Shown here one piece after another: positions 26,425 through 34,367 of a DNA stretch of 64,000 bases; the stretch's first letter is position 1, and each line of letters begins with the position of its first letter. This DNA is from Algorimicrobium echini (GTDB lineage: Bacteria > Bacteroidota > Bacteroidia > Flavobacteriales > Flavobacteriaceae). Below the pieces are notes generated by a model. The model was not told the DNA's origin. It searched no databases and was given only the letters and a program-made list of their open reading frames with translations. The stretch lies in assembly GCF_900115185.1 (NCBI RefSeq), contig NZ_FOVN01000001.1, positions 992,001 through 1,056,000 on the forward strand. Direction: 5' to 3'. Made by a program: the position numbers and the translations under genes.

Positions 26425-28194
26425 TTAATTTAGATTGTCACCGCGTAGTACACGAAATCGTTTTCTGGCATCGACAAAGTAAATACTGTCTTGGTAATTA
26501 AAAATAATTTGTTCGTAGTTTTCTTTAGCTTTTTGTGAATCCTGAAGTTGGTTTTCAAATAATTCGGCTAATGCAAAGTAGGCATCGTCGGCTAAAATGT
26601 CATCTTTAAAATTAGCAATGATTTTTTGGTAATTGATTACCGCTTTATCGTACTGTTTTTTTGTTTCAAAAAGTTTGCCTTGTTTGTATAGGGCTTGGTC
26701 TTCTATGGATTGCCCCTTGTAATTTTCTAAAATGGAATTTAAAAGGGCTATCGCTTCGTTGGGTTTATTTTGAAAAGCCATCAAATCGGCTTTTGCATAA
26801 AGTTTTAATGCGGCTTGAGTAGAATCTTCAAACTTATTATCGGTTATTAAAAGCATTAAATCTAAAGCATCATTAGCAATTAGTTGTGATGTAGAAGATT
26901 TTAAAATTTTAAGTTGGGATTCTGCCCATTTAAAATCCCCTTTATAATAGCTTGTTTGGGCTACTTTAAAACGGGCTTCTTGAGATAATGTGCTGTTTTT
27001 TAGATTCCGTTGAATTTGTGTAAAATAAATTAAAGCTTCATTAAATTTTTCTTGTAAAACAAGAATATCACCCAATTCTAATTTTACGGTTCCTTCTTCT
27101 AAGTCAGATAGCGGTAGTTTTAAACTTTCTTTCAGGAATGTGGTTGCTGCTTTGGGCTCATGTTTATAAAATGCTAGAAAATGCGCATAAGAAACTTGTA
27201 AATTTATGGTTTGATTAAACTTTCCAAATCTCTCAAAAAGCTCTAAATAGGTGTCCTCTATTATTTTTAAATCGGTTTCTGTTTTTAAGGCAATTTGTAA
27301 TAAGTTATAATGAGCGCCAATTTGAACATCTGGATTTTGAGCTGTTTCCGTTAGGTAGGTAAAAATGCTTTTAGCAACCTCATAGGCCTGGTCATTCATA
27401 GCTGTAAATGCCAATTCTTCTATACGTTCTAAACTTTCAGGTTGTCTGTTAAAAATAGCTTTTTCTTGAGCAAATGCTTTATTGTAATCTTTCTGTTGAA
27501 TAAAAAGCCAACTCAACAATTCATTCCAAAGTAGGTTTGGTTCTTGTTGAATTTTTTTGAGTAATAAGCGTTTTAGAATGATGTTATTATCATTTTCTGA
27601 ATCATCCGTTATAAAATCGCTCATGGCTCGTTTAATGGTATTTAAATAGGACGTATTTGCATCAATAAAGCCTAAATAGCTATTAAACATTTTTTCTACA
27701 TCACCTTGTTCGCCATAAATACGAGATAGTTGAAGGTTAAAATTCATGGCTGGTTTTATAATCATAGCTTTTTCGTAAGTTGTAATAGCTTGATCTAAAA
27801 GCGAACGATTTTCAAAAAATTTACCAACAGAGTAAGCGTAGTTTGGATTTTCATCCAAAAATGAAATGGCTTTGTTATAATTACTATTAGCAGATTCTAG
27901 ATCGTTTTTTAATTGAAAATTATAGCCTAATTCCACGTAAAGTGCCGGGTATTTTACACGTTCAATTTGATTGACTAGCAAGGCTTCCGCTTGATCTAAT
28001 TGTTCTAATTGTTGATGTGTTTTGATGAGTTCTAAAAAATAGGCATTATTATTTGAAGAGTTTTTATATAACTCCTGATAAGCCACTAATGCTTTCTGGA
28101 ATTCTCCATTTTTAGAATATTCCTTTGCAAGTAAATCTTCTTGTGAAAACATACTAACAGTGGCTAAAAAAAAGCATAAAATAAAAAGACGCAT
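26425..28194 (-). CDS. secreted/periplasmic tetratricopeptide-repeat protein
   Basis: 589 residues. A signal peptide (LFILCFFLATVSMFSQ) is followed by TPR helices throughout, for example AVINYQKIIANFKDDILADDAYFALAELFE and the terminal KAKENYEQIIFNY. The last repeats resemble YbgF/CpoB and BamD-type periplasmic TPRs. It probably scaffolds an envelope complex, but no partner is evident. It heads the gene string to DUF4286, rsmA and mgtE. Confidence 0.85.
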   Translation of the reverse strand: MRLFILCFFLATVSMFSQEDLLAKEYSKNGEFQKALVAYQELYKNSSNNNAYFLELIKTHQQLEQLDQAEALLVNQIERVKYPALYVELGYNFQLKNDLESANSNYNKAISFLDENPNYAYSVGKFFENRSLLDQAITTYEKAMIIKPAMNFNLQLSRIYGEQGDVEKMFNSYLGFIDANTSYLNTIKRAMSDFITDDSENDNNIILKRLLLKKIQQEPNLLWNELLSWLFIQQKDYNKAFAQEKAIFNRQPESLERIEELAFTAMNDQAYEVAKSIFTYLTETAQNPDVQIGAHYNLLQIALKTETDLKIIEDTYLELFERFGKFNQTINLQVSYAHFLAFYKHEPKAATTFLKESLKLPLSDLEEGTVKLELGDILVLQEKFNEALIYFTQIQRNLKNSTLSQEARFKVAQTSYYKGDFKWAESQLKILKSSTSQLIANDALDLMLLITDNKFEDSTQAALKLYAKADLMAFQNKPNEAIALLNSILENYKGQSIEDQALYKQGKLFETKKQYDKAVINYQKIIANFKDDILADDAYFALAELFENQLQDSQKAKENYEQIIFNYQDSIYFVDARKRFRVLRGDNLN

Positions 28195-28252
28195 AACATT
28201 ACTTTGTGTAAATATAACAAAAGTGCGAAGTAGATGGTGTGAATGTTTTTAT

Positions 28253-28285
28253 AAAAAAAATGCCTGAAGTGTTTTCAGGCATTTT
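28253..28285 (-). terminator. Rho-independent terminator after the 42-codon small ORF
   Basis: TGCCTGAA and TTCAGGCA form a stem around a 5-nt loop. On the minus strand it is followed by a run of T, so it ends minus-strand transcripts. It lies 81 nt beyond the stop of the small ORF at 28366 and 59 nt before the TPR gene's start. Confidence 0.8.
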
Positions 28286-28365
28286 ACCAACCAAAATAAA
28301 AGTGCTATTAATCATTGTATATTACAACATGATTCAATTACCTGATTGGGGCAATTTTAAATATG

Positions 28366-28494
28366 TTATTCAGAAACAACGGAAGCCGTTGCATTCAGGT
28401 GTTCTTTTTGTGATAAATGGAAGTCAGAAACGAGGACTTTGCCTGCGATTACTGCTAATATTATTAGTAGAAAAATTCGTGCAAGATTTTTCAT
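28366..28494 (-). CDS. possible small membrane or exported peptide (42 aa)
   Basis: An ATG at 28494 opens 42 codons ending in TAA at 28366. The peptide starts MKN, has a hydrophobic helix at about residues 4-17 (LARIFLLIILAVIAGK) and ends in a polar tail with no Cys. This could be a single-pass membrane peptide or a signal-like peptide. It is flanked on both sides by terminators (one ending serS, one its own), which argues for an independent transcript. No promoter consensus or homologue is known to me, so it remains a candidate. Confidence 0.45.
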   Translation of the reverse strand: MKNLARIFLLIILAVIAGKVLVSDFHLSQKEHLNATASVVSE

Positions 28495-28562
28495 GATTGT
28501 TAGGATAAAAATTTAGGGCATACGAACATCAACAATATTTATTACATATCAAAATAAAACGC

Positions 28563-28610
28563 AAAAAAATCGTTAAACAGCAGGTGTTTTTTGCTTTTTA
28601 ACGATTTTTT
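28563..28610 (-). terminator. terminator of serS
   Basis: Arms AAAAAATCGTTAAA (28564-28577) and TTTAACGATTTTTT (28597-28610) are perfectly complementary, with T-tracts readable on both strands. It lies 43 nt past the serS stop. Confidence 0.8.
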
Positions 28611-28652
28611 GACTGTTTTTAGTGAAAATACAGTAAGATATTAACTACAAAT

Positions 28653-29924
28653 TTAATCTATTAGTGTAAATCCCGTGTAAGGTACTAATGCTTCTGGAAT
28701 AACAATGCCTTTGGGAGTTTGATAGTTTTCTAAAATGCCTGCTAATACACGAGGCAATGCTAAAGAACTTCCATTAAGAGTGTGCGCTAATTCATTTTTT
28801 CCTTCGCTATTTCTGAATCGCAATTTTAAACGATTAGCCTGAAATGTTTCAAAATTAGAAACTGATGAAATTTCTAGCCAACGGTCTTGGGCTGTTGAAA
28901 ACACTTCAAAATCATAAGTCATAGCAGACGTAAAGCCTAAATCACCACCACAAAGTCTTAGTATACGATATGGTAATTTAAGGTCTTGTAAAATTCCTTT
29001 TACGTGTTCCACCATGGTATCTAAAGCTTTGTATGAGTTTTCTGGATGTTCAACCCGTAAAATCTCTACTTTGTCAAATTGGTGTAAACGGTTTAAACCA
29101 CGAACGTGCGCGCCATAACTTCCAGCTTCACGACGGAAACATGGTGTGTAGCCTGTAATACCAATGGGCAATTCGCTCTCGTTTAAAATAACATCGCGAA
29201 ATATATTGGTTCCAGGCACTTCGGCAGTTGGTAGAAGGTATAAATTATCTTCAGTAACATGATACATTTGCCCTTCTTTGTCAGGCAATTGGCCAGTTCC
29301 AAAACCGGATGCTTCATTTACTAAAAGCGGTAATTGGTATTCGGTGTAACCGGCTTCGGTGTTTTTATCTAAAAAATAAGCAATAAGTGCACGTTGTAAT
29401 CTGGCGCCTTTTCCTTTATAGACAGGGAAGCCAGCACCTGTAATTTTATTGCCTAATTCAAAATCAATGATATCATATTTTTTAGCTAATTCCCAGTGCG
29501 GTAAAGCACCATCGTGGAGCTTTGGAACAGTTCCTTCCTTAAATATTTCCTCATTATCATCTTCCGAGTTTCCTGTTGGTACCAACTCATTTGGAATATT
29601 TGGAATTTTATATAATAACTGGTTTAAAGCTTCAGTAGTTTCATTTAATTGGTCTGTTAGATTTTTAGATTCCGTTTTTAATTCTGAAGTTTTAGCTTTA
29701 AATTCGTTTGCTTTTTCGGCCTGACCAGATTTGTAAAGTGCGCCAATTTCTTTAGAAAGCGTATTAGATTCTGCTAACATGTTATCTAGACGTGTTTGTT
29801 CTTGACGTCTTTGTTCATCAAGAGCGATAACTTCATTAATCAGTTTTGTAGCATCAATTTGGCGTTTTAATAAACGTTCAATTACTAAATCTTTATGCTC
29901 TCTAATAAAAGGTACTTGTAACAT
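28653..29924 (-). CDS. serS: serine--tRNA ligase
   Basis: 423 residues. It charges tRNA-Ser (and tRNA-Sec where present). An N-terminal long antiparallel coiled coil (about 25-105) binds the tRNA extra arm. The class II motifs are intact: motif 2 in CFRREAGSYGAHVRGLNRLHQF and motif 3 in GSSLALPRVLAGILENYQ, plus the serine-site TAEVPGTNIF. It follows the HTTM gene but has its own exact -7 element in the short gap. Confidence 0.97.
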   Translation of the reverse strand: MLQVPFIREHKDLVIERLLKRQIDATKLINEVIALDEQRRQEQTRLDNMLAESNTLSKEIGALYKSGQAEKANEFKAKTSELKTESKNLTDQLNETTEALNQLLYKIPNIPNELVPTGNSEDDNEEIFKEGTVPKLHDGALPHWELAKKYDIIDFELGNKITGAGFPVYKGKGARLQRALIAYFLDKNTEAGYTEYQLPLLVNEASGFGTGQLPDKEGQMYHVTEDNLYLLPTAEVPGTNIFRDVILNESELPIGITGYTPCFRREAGSYGAHVRGLNRLHQFDKVEILRVEHPENSYKALDTMVEHVKGILQDLKLPYRILRLCGGDLGFTSAMTYDFEVFSTAQDRWLEISSVSNFETFQANRLKLRFRNSEGKNELAHTLNGSSLALPRVLAGILENYQTPKGIVIPEALVPYTGFTLID

Positions 29925-29944
29925 GGGATAAAAAATTTAAGCGG

Positions 29945-29952
29945 CAAATTTA
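29945..29952 (-). promoter_or_regulatory. -7 promoter element of serS
   Basis: On the minus strand this reads TAAATTTG (exact TAnnTTTG), 21-28 nt before the serS ATG, in the 33-nt gap after the HTTM gene. Confidence 0.5.
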
Positions 29953-29957
29953 CGCAA

Positions 29958-31289
29958 TTACCGCGTGAAATAATCTTGTTTTGGAGGTAAAATCCACTCA
30001 CTATGCTTAAATGCGGACCATTTTACGGCTGCTAAATCTGTATCGGGATTAATAAATGGAATATAGTCACGGCCATTCACACTAATTTTACAATTAACAA
30101 ATACGGAAACATCTTGGCCTTTTTTTGCATAATCGTTTTTTAATCTCTGTGCAAATTGCCAAATAACATCTGCTTTGGCACTCGCTAAACGTTTTTGTTT
30201 GGGTGTTAAGTACTCGTCTAAATTAATGAATGTTTTTTCCTTACTTTTTTTATCAATGACGTAATAAAGAGCATAGCCACTTTTTGAACGAAGCATCATG
30301 CGCCAAGACATCCTATGCCCTTCTTCTGTCCATAATACAGATTGTGGAAATACATACTGACGTAGAGGCAATAATATTTGAGCAGTAAAATATAAAGTAA
30401 AAACAATAAGCATTGGTTTTCTATATGGAGGTATAATGACTTCTGAACCTTTATAAAAAGGTTTTCTTTTTAAGAAAATACGATGGATTGTTTTGGGCTC
30501 AAAAAAGAATAAAGCAAATGCCAACGATAAATAAGGGAAAATGCCTACCTGAAAAACAAAGGAATTAAATAGATGAAAAAATATGGAGGCAAAAAAAGCG
30601 AGTTTTCTTGTGGGTTTATATAAAAATAGAGGAATAATTAAACCATCAAATAAAATACCACCATAAGCTAAAAAATAATGCATCCATTCCTGTTGTAATA
30701 AGTTGCCAACTAGAAAGTAATGTGCTTTACTTGTCATTAAAATGGACATTACAGAGGTGTCTAACCAATCTGGATACAATTTAGCAATTGAGCCGTAAGT
30801 GTAAACAATAAACATTTGTAAGATAAAAATATACCTACACCAATTGGGCATGGCTATTCGTTTTATACTTGGGTTATATTTAGCGTCCAGAGATACATTT
30901 TTATGAGCTGGTAAAATAATCATGATAGCGCTTAAAAGTATCAATAAATAGTAGTGATTATTATAGGACGATTTTTGCATTAAATAGGTGCCTGTCCATA
31001 AGAGTGTAAACATAAATGCACTAAAACGATACTTGTATCCTAGCATAATAAATAGACCAAAAAGCCCCATTATGGTATAATAGAAATACATGCCATTGCC
31101 TGGTAGTGGTTGTAGCCACTCGAATCCAATAAACGAAAACGTGAATTGTGGTTCAATTAGAGTCCGATTGAGCCATCCTGTAAAAATAGCACCAATAGAT
31201 TCTAGAAAGCAAAGCAATCCAAAAATAATTCGAAAAACGATTAAGGACGAATTATCAACTTGCTTAAAAAGGAAATTAGTGAGTGGCAT
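29958..31289 (-). CDS. HTTM-domain (vitamin K-dependent gamma-carboxylase-like) membrane protein
   Basis: 443 residues with about seven or eight membrane helices and the HTTM (horizontally transferred transmembrane domain) pattern. It opens DNSSLIVFRIIFGLLCFLES and contains SSYNNHYYLLILLSAIM. The region IPLFLYKPTRKLAFFASIFFHLFNSFVFQVGIFPYL has the conserved His-containing helix of this family. The C-terminal third is soluble (WRMMLRSKSGYALYYVIDKKSKEKTF). Relatives are similar to gamma-glutamyl carboxylase, but bacterial functions are mostly unknown. Its start overlaps ribF by 14 nt. Confidence 0.85.
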   Translation of the reverse strand: MPLTNFLFKQVDNSSLIVFRIIFGLLCFLESIGAIFTGWLNRTLIEPQFTFSFIGFEWLQPLPGNGMYFYYTIMGLFGLFIMLGYKYRFSAFMFTLLWTGTYLMQKSSYNNHYYLLILLSAIMIILPAHKNVSLDAKYNPSIKRIAMPNWCRYIFILQMFIVYTYGSIAKLYPDWLDTSVMSILMTSKAHYFLVGNLLQQEWMHYFLAYGGILFDGLIIPLFLYKPTRKLAFFASIFFHLFNSFVFQVGIFPYLSLAFALFFFEPKTIHRIFLKRKPFYKGSEVIIPPYRKPMLIVFTLYFTAQILLPLRQYVFPQSVLWTEEGHRMSWRMMLRSKSGYALYYVIDKKSKEKTFINLDEYLTPKQKRLASAKADVIWQFAQRLKNDYAKKGQDVSVFVNCKISVNGRDYIPFINPDTDLAAVKWSAFKHSEWILPPKQDYFTR

Positions 31290-32214
31290 AATTTTTTATA
31301 TACTGCAATGCTGTTTGTTTATCGCGTTTCAATTGTGCTTGTAATTCGCTTACTGAATTAAACTTCTGTTCATTTCTGATTCGCTCAAGCATATCTATTT
31401 TTAGTTTTTGGCCATATAACGAAGCGTCTAAATTAAAGAAATTTATTTCAATGGATTGATTGTCATTATCGTTTACTGTAGGATTAGTGCCAATATTCAT
31501 CATACCAAAATACGTATGCTTGTTTATTTCAGATTTAATAACATAAACGCCTTCGGCAGGTATTAGTTTATAGTTTTCTTTAATAAACAAATTGGCAGTA
31601 GGAAACCCTATGTCTTTACCAAGGCCTTTTCCGCTAATAACAGTTCCTGTTAACATGTAGTTGTACCCTAAATAATTGTTGGCTGTTTTAATATCACCTT
31701 TCAATAAGGCTGTTCTAATTTTTGTAGAACTTACAGAAACATCGTTGATGTCTTGAGCCGAGATTTCTTCAACATCAAATTGATAATTGTTTCCAAATTT
31801 TCGTAAATCATCAATATTGGCAGTTCTATTTCTTCCAAAATGATGATCGTAACCAATAATTACTTTTTTTGCTTGTAGTTGCTTGACTAAAATATCCGAA
31901 ACAAAATCTTCTGCTTTAATCCGAGAAAATATTTTAGTGAATTTTTTTATCACTAGATAATCCAAACCAAGCGCTTCTAAAATGGCTGCTTTTTCATCAA
32001 TAGTATTCAGTAACTTGATAGAAGTGTCTTTCTGTAAAACCATACGTGGATGTGGAAAGAAGGTTAAAATAGTTGATTTTAATCCATTTTTTTTTGCAGA
32101 TGTAACTAGGCGTTCTATTATTTTTTGATGGCCAATATGAACGCCATCAAAGGTGCCAATAGTTACAACAGTTTCTTTTTCAAATTCGCTATGGAGCGTT
32201 TGTATTATTTTCAA
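31276..32214 (-). CDS. ribF: bifunctional riboflavin kinase/FMN adenylyltransferase
   Basis: About 312 residues. It phosphorylates riboflavin to FMN and then adenylates FMN to FAD. The N-terminal FAD synthetase domain has VVTIGTFDGVHIGHQKII (HxGH nucleotidyltransferase signature) and SSTKIRTALLKGDI. The C-terminal kinase has GTVISGKGLGKDIGFPTANL. There is no ATG at the 5' end: an in-frame TTG at 32235 lies inside the promoter's -7 box, so I prefer TTG at 32214, which starts the usual MKIIQTLHSE-like N-terminus. No FMN riboswitch is upstream. Confidence 0.95.
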   Translation of the reverse strand: MKIIQTLHSEFEKETVVTIGTFDGVHIGHQKIIERLVTSAKKNGLKSTILTFFPHPRMVLQKDTSIKLLNTIDEKAAILEALGLDYLVIKKFTKIFSRIKAEDFVSDILVKQLQAKKVIIGYDHHFGRNRTANIDDLRKFGNNYQFDVEEISAQDINDVSVSSTKIRTALLKGDIKTANNYLGYNYMLTGTVISGKGLGKDIGFPTANLFIKENYKLIPAEGVYVIKSEINKHTYFGMMNIGTNPTVNDNDNQSIEINFFNLDASLYGQKLKIDMLERIRNEQKFNSVSELQAQLKRDKQTALQYIKNYATH

Positions 32215-32232
32215 AGGAAAAAAGTATTTATA

Positions 32233-32280
32233 CAAAAATATAAAAGCGGAATGATATAAATACCAATCCGCTTTTAAGTT
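32233..32280 (-). terminator. terminator of the M43 protease gene, overlapping the ribF promoter
   Basis: TAAAAGCGGA (32241-32250) and TCCGCTTTTA (32267-32276) form a 10-bp stem. On the minus strand the stem runs into TATTTTTG at 32233-32240, which both supplies the T-rich tail and is an exact -7 consensus for ribF. A TTGG about 22 nt upstream, within the hairpin loop, could be the -33 element. Confidence 0.65.
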
Positions 32281-32297
32281 TTTATTAGAAACGTCTG

Positions 32298-34214
32298 TTA
32301 TTTTTTAATAAACGGTAACGTTAATGTTGCATTCTCTTTACTAATTTTAATAAAGTACATACCATTACTCATATCAGAGGTGCTTATTTGTAAATCTGAT
32401 GCACCGTTTATAGTGGCAGTTCTAATAACTTGCCCAAGCATGTTGTAAATAGCATAGTTATTTGGTAAATCGCTGTCCGTAGTTTTAATGTTTAAAACAG
32501 ATGTCGTTGGGTTTGGAAAAATACTGATGGTGTTATTTAAGTCGAATTCAGAAACGCTCAAAGAAGAAACAACAATAGATGTGTCTTCTGAATCTCCAAA
32601 TTCACCACCATTGAAAATAACGGTGTCATCATCTGTTCTTAATTCATAGGAGCCTATTCCGTAAGCACAACAAATTCCATCACCAGCAGAATCATTAATT
32701 GTAAACGTATAACAGCCAGCAGTTGTTAATGTGAAGACCTCATTAAATGTAGTATTATCTTGAACATTTGCAGTGTATGGACCTCCTGAATAAAGTACAT
32801 TGTTGTTTTCGTCTTTAAACTCCCAAGTAGTTTCTTCACACCAGTTATCCGTTATTAATGTTAAGCGTACTTCTGTAGTCGTATAAGCTCCAGAGGCTGA
32901 AAAACTTTTTGAATCGGTATTATTACAAGCACGTGCATCAGAGGTTCCATTTGTATTAACAACCGAAACATTTAGTGTTTGGTTTCCTCCACTAGCTGTA
33001 ATGGTTGGTAAATTTACAATTGCATATTCACCATAAGCTAACGAGCCATTCCAATCAATGTTTTCACTTGTACCACCATCTAAATTATAGCTTATAGTAG
33101 CTGAAGTTAAAGTAGCAGTTCCCCAGTTAGTAAGTTTAAAATTACCATCAAGATTTGAAGTACAAGGAATAGTGCTTAAGCATTCAATAGAAACTTGCGC
33201 ATCATTTGTTTCTGGAGTAACAGGTGAATCTCCATTAGAGCTACCAAGTCCTGATCTAAATCCAGCTAAAACAGCTTGAACACGCGTTTTTTGTCCAGCT
33301 GTAAAGGTGTTCATGCATAAATCGTCCGTATAGTCCATATAGTTTTCAATTTGATCTGTTGTACCACAAGAAACATGGCCTGTAGGACAACCATAATTTG
33401 GAGCGTCTACTGCAGGTGTATCAGCAACCTCATCTCCAGCTCCAGAACAACCACCTTGAAAGGTATGGTATAAGCCTAAATAATGTCCCACTTCGTGAGT
33501 CATGGTTCTACCTTTGTCATAAGGAGGGCTTAATGTAAATGTTCCATCATTGTAATCTGAACTCCCAAAAAAGGTGTGTCCTGCGCTTACACCGTCAGTT
33601 GCAGCTGGTCCACCAGGAAACTGTGCAAATCCTAGAATACCACTTAAGTCTCCAACATATTTAGAGGACCACATATTCATGTAAGTAGAAGGATTCCAGT
33701 TTGTTTGAGCTTTCCAGAAATTTACATCGGCACTATTTGTTCCATCTTGACAAATATTTACGCGGTTAATACCGTTTGTTGGACAACCATCAGGTGTACG
33801 CTGTGCCATAACAAACTCTACTTCAACATCTACACCTCCTGCCGTACTTTGGCCAGGTGTTCCCATCATCATTCTAAAATCTTCATTCATTACGGTTACT
33901 TGTGAAAGTACTTGTGCATCAGAAATGTTTGCACCTGTTCCTAACGGTTCGCCATTATGTAATACGTGCACAACCAATGGGATGGAAATAACAACACGTC
34001 TTTCAGACGCATTATTTGCTTTTTCAATCTGGGTATTTAATTGATTTTTAAATACTTCACTTCCCATCATAGTTGGATTGGCAGTCAATAGTGCGGCATT
34101 ATATTGGTCTGTAAAACATTTTTCAGAACCTTGTGAGTTTTTTTCTTGTGCAAGAATAAAACTCGGAACACATAAAAGCATAAAGAGTAATCTTGCCATT
34201 GTAGTTTTTTTCAT
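32298..34214 (-). CDS. M43-family (pappalysin-like) secreted metalloprotease with T9SS sorting domain
   Basis: 638 residues with a signal peptide. Residues about 90-310 are the protease: the extended zinc motif HEVGHYLGLYH has His240, Glu241, His244 and His250, and the Met-turn NYMDYTDDLCMNTFT follows. Beta domains resembling CARDB/Ig (about 330-560) are next. The last about 80 residues are a type A T9SS C-terminal sorting domain (SIFPNPTTSVLNIKT...GMYFIKISKENATL), so the enzyme is exported by the type IX system and probably attached to or released from the surface. It is divergent from a second T9SS protease. Confidence 0.93.
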   Translation of the reverse strand: MKKTTMARLLFMLLCVPSFILAQEKNSQGSEKCFTDQYNAALLTANPTMMGSEVFKNQLNTQIEKANNASERRVVISIPLVVHVLHNGEPLGTGANISDAQVLSQVTVMNEDFRMMMGTPGQSTAGGVDVEVEFVMAQRTPDGCPTNGINRVNICQDGTNSADVNFWKAQTNWNPSTYMNMWSSKYVGDLSGILGFAQFPGGPAATDGVSAGHTFFGSSDYNDGTFTLSPPYDKGRTMTHEVGHYLGLYHTFQGGCSGAGDEVADTPAVDAPNYGCPTGHVSCGTTDQIENYMDYTDDLCMNTFTAGQKTRVQAVLAGFRSGLGSSNGDSPVTPETNDAQVSIECLSTIPCTSNLDGNFKLTNWGTATLTSATISYNLDGGTSENIDWNGSLAYGEYAIVNLPTITASGGNQTLNVSVVNTNGTSDARACNNTDSKSFSASGAYTTTEVRLTLITDNWCEETTWEFKDENNNVLYSGGPYTANVQDNTTFNEVFTLTTAGCYTFTINDSAGDGICCAYGIGSYELRTDDDTVIFNGGEFGDSEDTSIVVSSLSVSEFDLNNTISIFPNPTTSVLNIKTTDSDLPNNYAIYNMLGQVIRTATINGASDLQISTSDMSNGMYFIKISKENATLTLPFIKK

Positions 34215-34367
34215 GTTGTTAATATATTAATGTGAAATTTTTGTTAAAAATAAGTAAATCATATTAATTTGGAGCTTAAAAATCACTTTTTGATAAGTTT
34301 TAACACTAATTATGAAAATATGTAAATTATGACTAAATTGTTTTCTAGAATAAAAAAGTTAATTCTC

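Larger units (their letters stand above)
28195..28652. other. 458-nt region between the TPR gene and serS
   Basis: This region holds two terminators and, between them, a 42-codon minus-strand ORF, each described separately. An 85-codon plus-strand frame (28239-28496) also exists but runs through a terminator hairpin and is antisense to the small ORF, so I do not accept it. Confidence 0.5.

Noticed and set aside
28239-28496. 85-codon plus-strand ORF in the serS-TPR gap
   Set aside because: It reads through an intrinsic terminator hairpin, is antisense to a better small ORF, and has no recognisable domain or hydrophobic pattern.
32236-32297. FMN (RFN) riboswitch upstream of ribF
   Set aside because: The upstream DNA is only a simple terminator hairpin and promoter; none of the conserved RFN helices or motifs fit in this space.
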